Shown here piece by piece: positions 27,875-30,750 of a stretch of 30,750 bases of DNA (position 1 is its first letter; each line of letters starts with the position of its first letter). Origin of the DNA: Polychytrium aggregatum (Eukaryota > Chytridiomycota > Chytridiomycetes > Polychytriales); contig NW_026516493.1 in assembly GCF_025602895.1 (NCBI RefSeq), positions 1-30,750 on the forward strand. Reading direction: 5' to 3'. A model generated the notes under the pieces. It saw only the letters and a list, made by a program, of their open reading frames with translations. It searched no databases and was not told where the DNA came from. The position numbers and the translations under genes were made by a program.

Positions 27875-29548
27875 GTTCAGAAGCATGGGTAGCTGGGGAA
27901 GTACTCTGGGTACTTCGGGGGATACTTTGAGTACTCTGGGTACTCTGGGAACTGTGGGAACTCCAGCAACAGGCGAGTGATGGGAATACGCGCTAGAAGC
28001 GTGGGAACAGTGATACGTGTGCTACGTGTGCTACGTGTGCTACGTGTGTGACGGGGGGATACTACAGGCGATGTGTAGGATGACGGTAGTACTCAGAAGA
28101 GTCGAAGAATCGCTAAGATAGAATAGGCGCTGTGATCTCGCTGTGACCTCGGATTCTATATCACCCAGCCAGTTCTATCGGGCCCACTCTATAGTGGATC
28201 TGTGATCTGTGAAGTCCTTTGGACCTGGAGACCAGGGTTTGGCTCTAGAATTTTAAAATTTTAAAAAAAAACCCTCTGGCCATAGGCTGGAATCACGGGA
28301 GGATCACGGGCGAATGGCTGGGGTCTATCGGCACTGTGACCTCCCTGTGACCTCGGTTTCTATATGATCCAGGCAGTTCTATCTGGCTCACTCTACAGTG
28401 GGTCTGTGATCTGTGAAGTCCTTTGGACCTGGAGGACCAGGGTTTGGCTCTAGAATTTTAAAATTTTAAAAAACCCTCTGGCCATAGGCTGGAATCACGG
28501 GTGGATCACGGGCGGTGGATCACGGGTGGATCATAGCCGGATGCCTGGCTGGATTTTGAAATTTTAAAATTGAAGAGGCCTGGGCGGTCCAAAAGATGGG
28601 CCGAGATCACAGATTCCATAATGAGATCACAGCAGTTTGATCTTCAATGGGGATCTGTATGCTGAGGCGCGCTTCCTCTGTGTCCAAGTCCAAGTCATGG
28701 TAGCAGACGACGCTGTTTTATGTAGGCTGTGACCTCCCTGTGACCTCCCTGTGACCTCGGTGCCTATATGTTTGGGTACTTTTTACAATGCGTGGTGGGC
28801 ACAACCAATGGGCACGTACTGGCCACGTACTGGCCACGTACGGGTCACCCAATGTGCGCGGCATCCACGATCACGCTCGTGTTTGAAGCCAGTGGAGTCT
28901 ACTATAGAGGCTTTGGGCGGGTATAGGGCAAGCTGCTGCAGTCTCTCCTATGGTATCCTCTATCTCCGTATATGTTCTACTACTATTACTACTACTACTA
29001 TTACTACTACTACTACCATACTACTACTATACTACTACTATACTCTTTTATTATATTGTATGATCTATTAGAATAGAATAGAAGAGAATAGAAGAGAATA
29101 GAATAGTATAGAAGAGAAGAGAATGGTATAGTATAGAATGGTATAGTACAGAAACAGCTACAATTGAATAGGATTGAATATATCATGGCTTGCTCACAGG
29201 CCAGGCCAGAGACCACGGGCTTTAGGCCTTGGTACTTAGGCTTTAGGCTCTAGGCTTTAGGCTCCGGTTCTTAGGCTCAGTGTCAAGCTGCAGCCTGTAA
29301 TGGGTGTCTGGTCAGGGTTTGGTCTGGGCCGTGATAAGGCTATAGACATCAGCTCTTGCAGTGTTCTCTCTATATACTGCCCCAACACCAGCCCCAGTCC
29401 AGGCCTGAACGCGCGGTACAAGAGCGCAGGTCTGGGAACAGCCTAAACCCTGAGCCCTAAAGCCTAGCCTTAACCCAGGCCTGAGCTCCAGTATAGACTC
29501 GAGCCTTGGGTTCAGGCTAAAACCTGACCTGTGGCAGTACCAGTGGCA
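27875..29548 (+). repeat. Satellite unit 6
   Basis: 1,674 bp, same as unit 5 as far as I can see. Confidence 0.95.
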
Positions 29549-30750
29549 GTTCAGAAGCATGGGTAGCTGGGGAAGTACTCTGGGTACTTCGGGGGATACT
29601 TTGAGTACTCTGGGTACTCTGGGAACTGTGGGAACTCCAGCAACAGGCGAGTGATGGGAATACGCGCTAGAAGCGTGGGAACAGTGATACGTGTGCTACG
29701 TGTGCTACGTGTGCTACGTGTGTGACGGGGGGATACTACAGGCGATGTGTAGGATGACGGTAGTACTCAGAAGAGTCGAAGAATCGCTAAGATAGAATAG
29801 GCGCTGTGATCTCGCTGTGACCTCGGATTCTATATCACCCAGCCAGTTCTATCGGGCCCACTCTATAGTGGATCTGTGATCTGTGAAGTCCTTTGGACCT
29901 GGAGACCAGGGTTTGGCTCTAGAATTTTAAAATTTTAAAAAAAAACCCTCTGGCCATAGGCTGGAATCACGGGAGGATCACGGGCGAATGGCTGGGGTCT
30001 ATCGGCACTGTGACCTCCCTGTGACCTCGGTTTCTATATGATCCAGGCAGTTCTATCTGGCTCACTCTACAGTGGGTCTGTGATCTGTGAAGTCCTTTGG
30101 ACCTGGAGGACCAGGGTTTGGCTCTAGAATTTTAAAATTTTAAAAAACCCTCTGGCCATAGGCTGGAATCACGGGTGGATCACGGGCGGTGGATCACGGG
30201 TGGATCATAGCCGGATGCCTGGCTGGATTTTGAAATTTTAAAATTGAAGAGGCCTGGGCGGTCCAAAAGATGGGCCGAGATCACAGATTCCATAATGAGA
30301 TCACAGCAGTTTGATCTTCAATGGGGATCTGTATGCTGAGGCGCGCTTCCTCTGTGTCCAAGTCCAAGTCATGGTAGCAGACGACGCTGTTTTATGTAGG
30401 CTGTGACCTCCCTGTGACCTCCCTGTGACCTCGGTGCCTATATGTTTGGGTACTTTTTACAATGCGTGGTGGGCACAACCAATGGGCACGTACTGGCCAC
30501 GTACTGGCCACGTACGGGTCACCCAATGTGCGCGGCATCCACGATCACGCTCGTGTTTGAAGCCAGTGGAGTCTACTATAGAGGCTTTGGGCGGGTATAG
30601 GGCAAGCTGCTGCAGTCTCTCCTATGGTATCCTCTATCTCCGTATATGTTCTACTACTATTACTACTACTACTATTACTACTACTACTACCATACTACTA
30701 CTATACTACTACTATACTCTTTTATTATATTGTATGATCTATTAGAATAG
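29549..30750 (+). repeat. Satellite unit 7, partial
   Basis: The first 1,202 bp of a unit. It leaves the window at the start of the GAATA-rich tract, so the array continues beyond. Confidence 0.95.

Larger units (their letters stand above)
13085..30750 (+). repeat. Tandem array of a 1,674-bp satellite
   Basis: Head-to-tail units begin at gttcagaagc at 13085, 14759, 22844, 24518, 26201, 27875 and 29549. The period is 1,674 bp; the unit at 24518 is 1,683, and the unit at 14759 is 1,674 after removing the 6,406-bp LTR element and one 5-bp duplication. Units look near-identical. The array leaves the right edge inside the seventh unit. I find no rRNA, 5S, tRNA or protein gene in the unit. Confidence 0.95.

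Overview
The window is repeat-dense eukaryotic DNA, and I see no host gene in it. Everything I can support is either a retroelement or a tandem satellite. A fungal source is the best fit. The evidence is a compact chromodomain Ty3/gypsy element with Tf1-like self-priming signals, a Gag of fungal type with a PMDLDS-like stretch, short leaders without introns, and an APE-endonuclease LINE with a poly(A) tail. I cannot name the species.

Layout. (1) 1-736 is an antisense fragment of a LINE ORF. (2) 737-7140 is chromovirus copy A on the + strand: two 791-bp LTRs that look identical, an intact Gag, and an intact Pol in the -1 frame (protease, reverse transcriptase, RNase H, integrase, chromodomain). 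(3) 7141-13084 holds three 5'-truncated copies of one LINE family, head to tail on the + strand; each ends in AATAAA plus 12-14 A, and the second and third start directly on the poly(A) of the one before. (4) 13085-30750 is a tandem array of a 1,674-bp non-coding satellite: six full units (one interrupted) and part of a seventh. (5) Chromovirus copy B (15390-21795, minus strand) interrupts the second satellite unit. It has a perfect 5-bp target duplication (gtgga) and 790-bp LTRs; its Pol is intact but its Gag is frameshifted.

How it works together. Both chromovirus copies carry a 12-nt match between the presumed mRNA 5' end (in the LTR) and the complement of the primer-binding position just after the 5' LTR. 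This is the arrangement of Tf1-type self-priming. Pol ends in a chromodomain, which fits insertion into satellite and LINE debris (probable heterochromatin). Gag and protease have unusual versions of their signature motifs (C-X2-C-X4-C-X8-C instead of CCHC, and DDG instead of D[ST]G), shared by both copies. Copy A could be autonomous. Copy B could at most be mobilised with Gag from elsewhere.

Odd points. Copy A has no target duplication: its two flanks are LINE pieces in opposite orientation and from different subtypes, which points to recombination, rearrangement or an assembly join. The satellite contains internal ~204-bp duplications, AT palindromes, a 9-bp minisatellite that varies between units, and two opposed telomere-like stretches that could pair.
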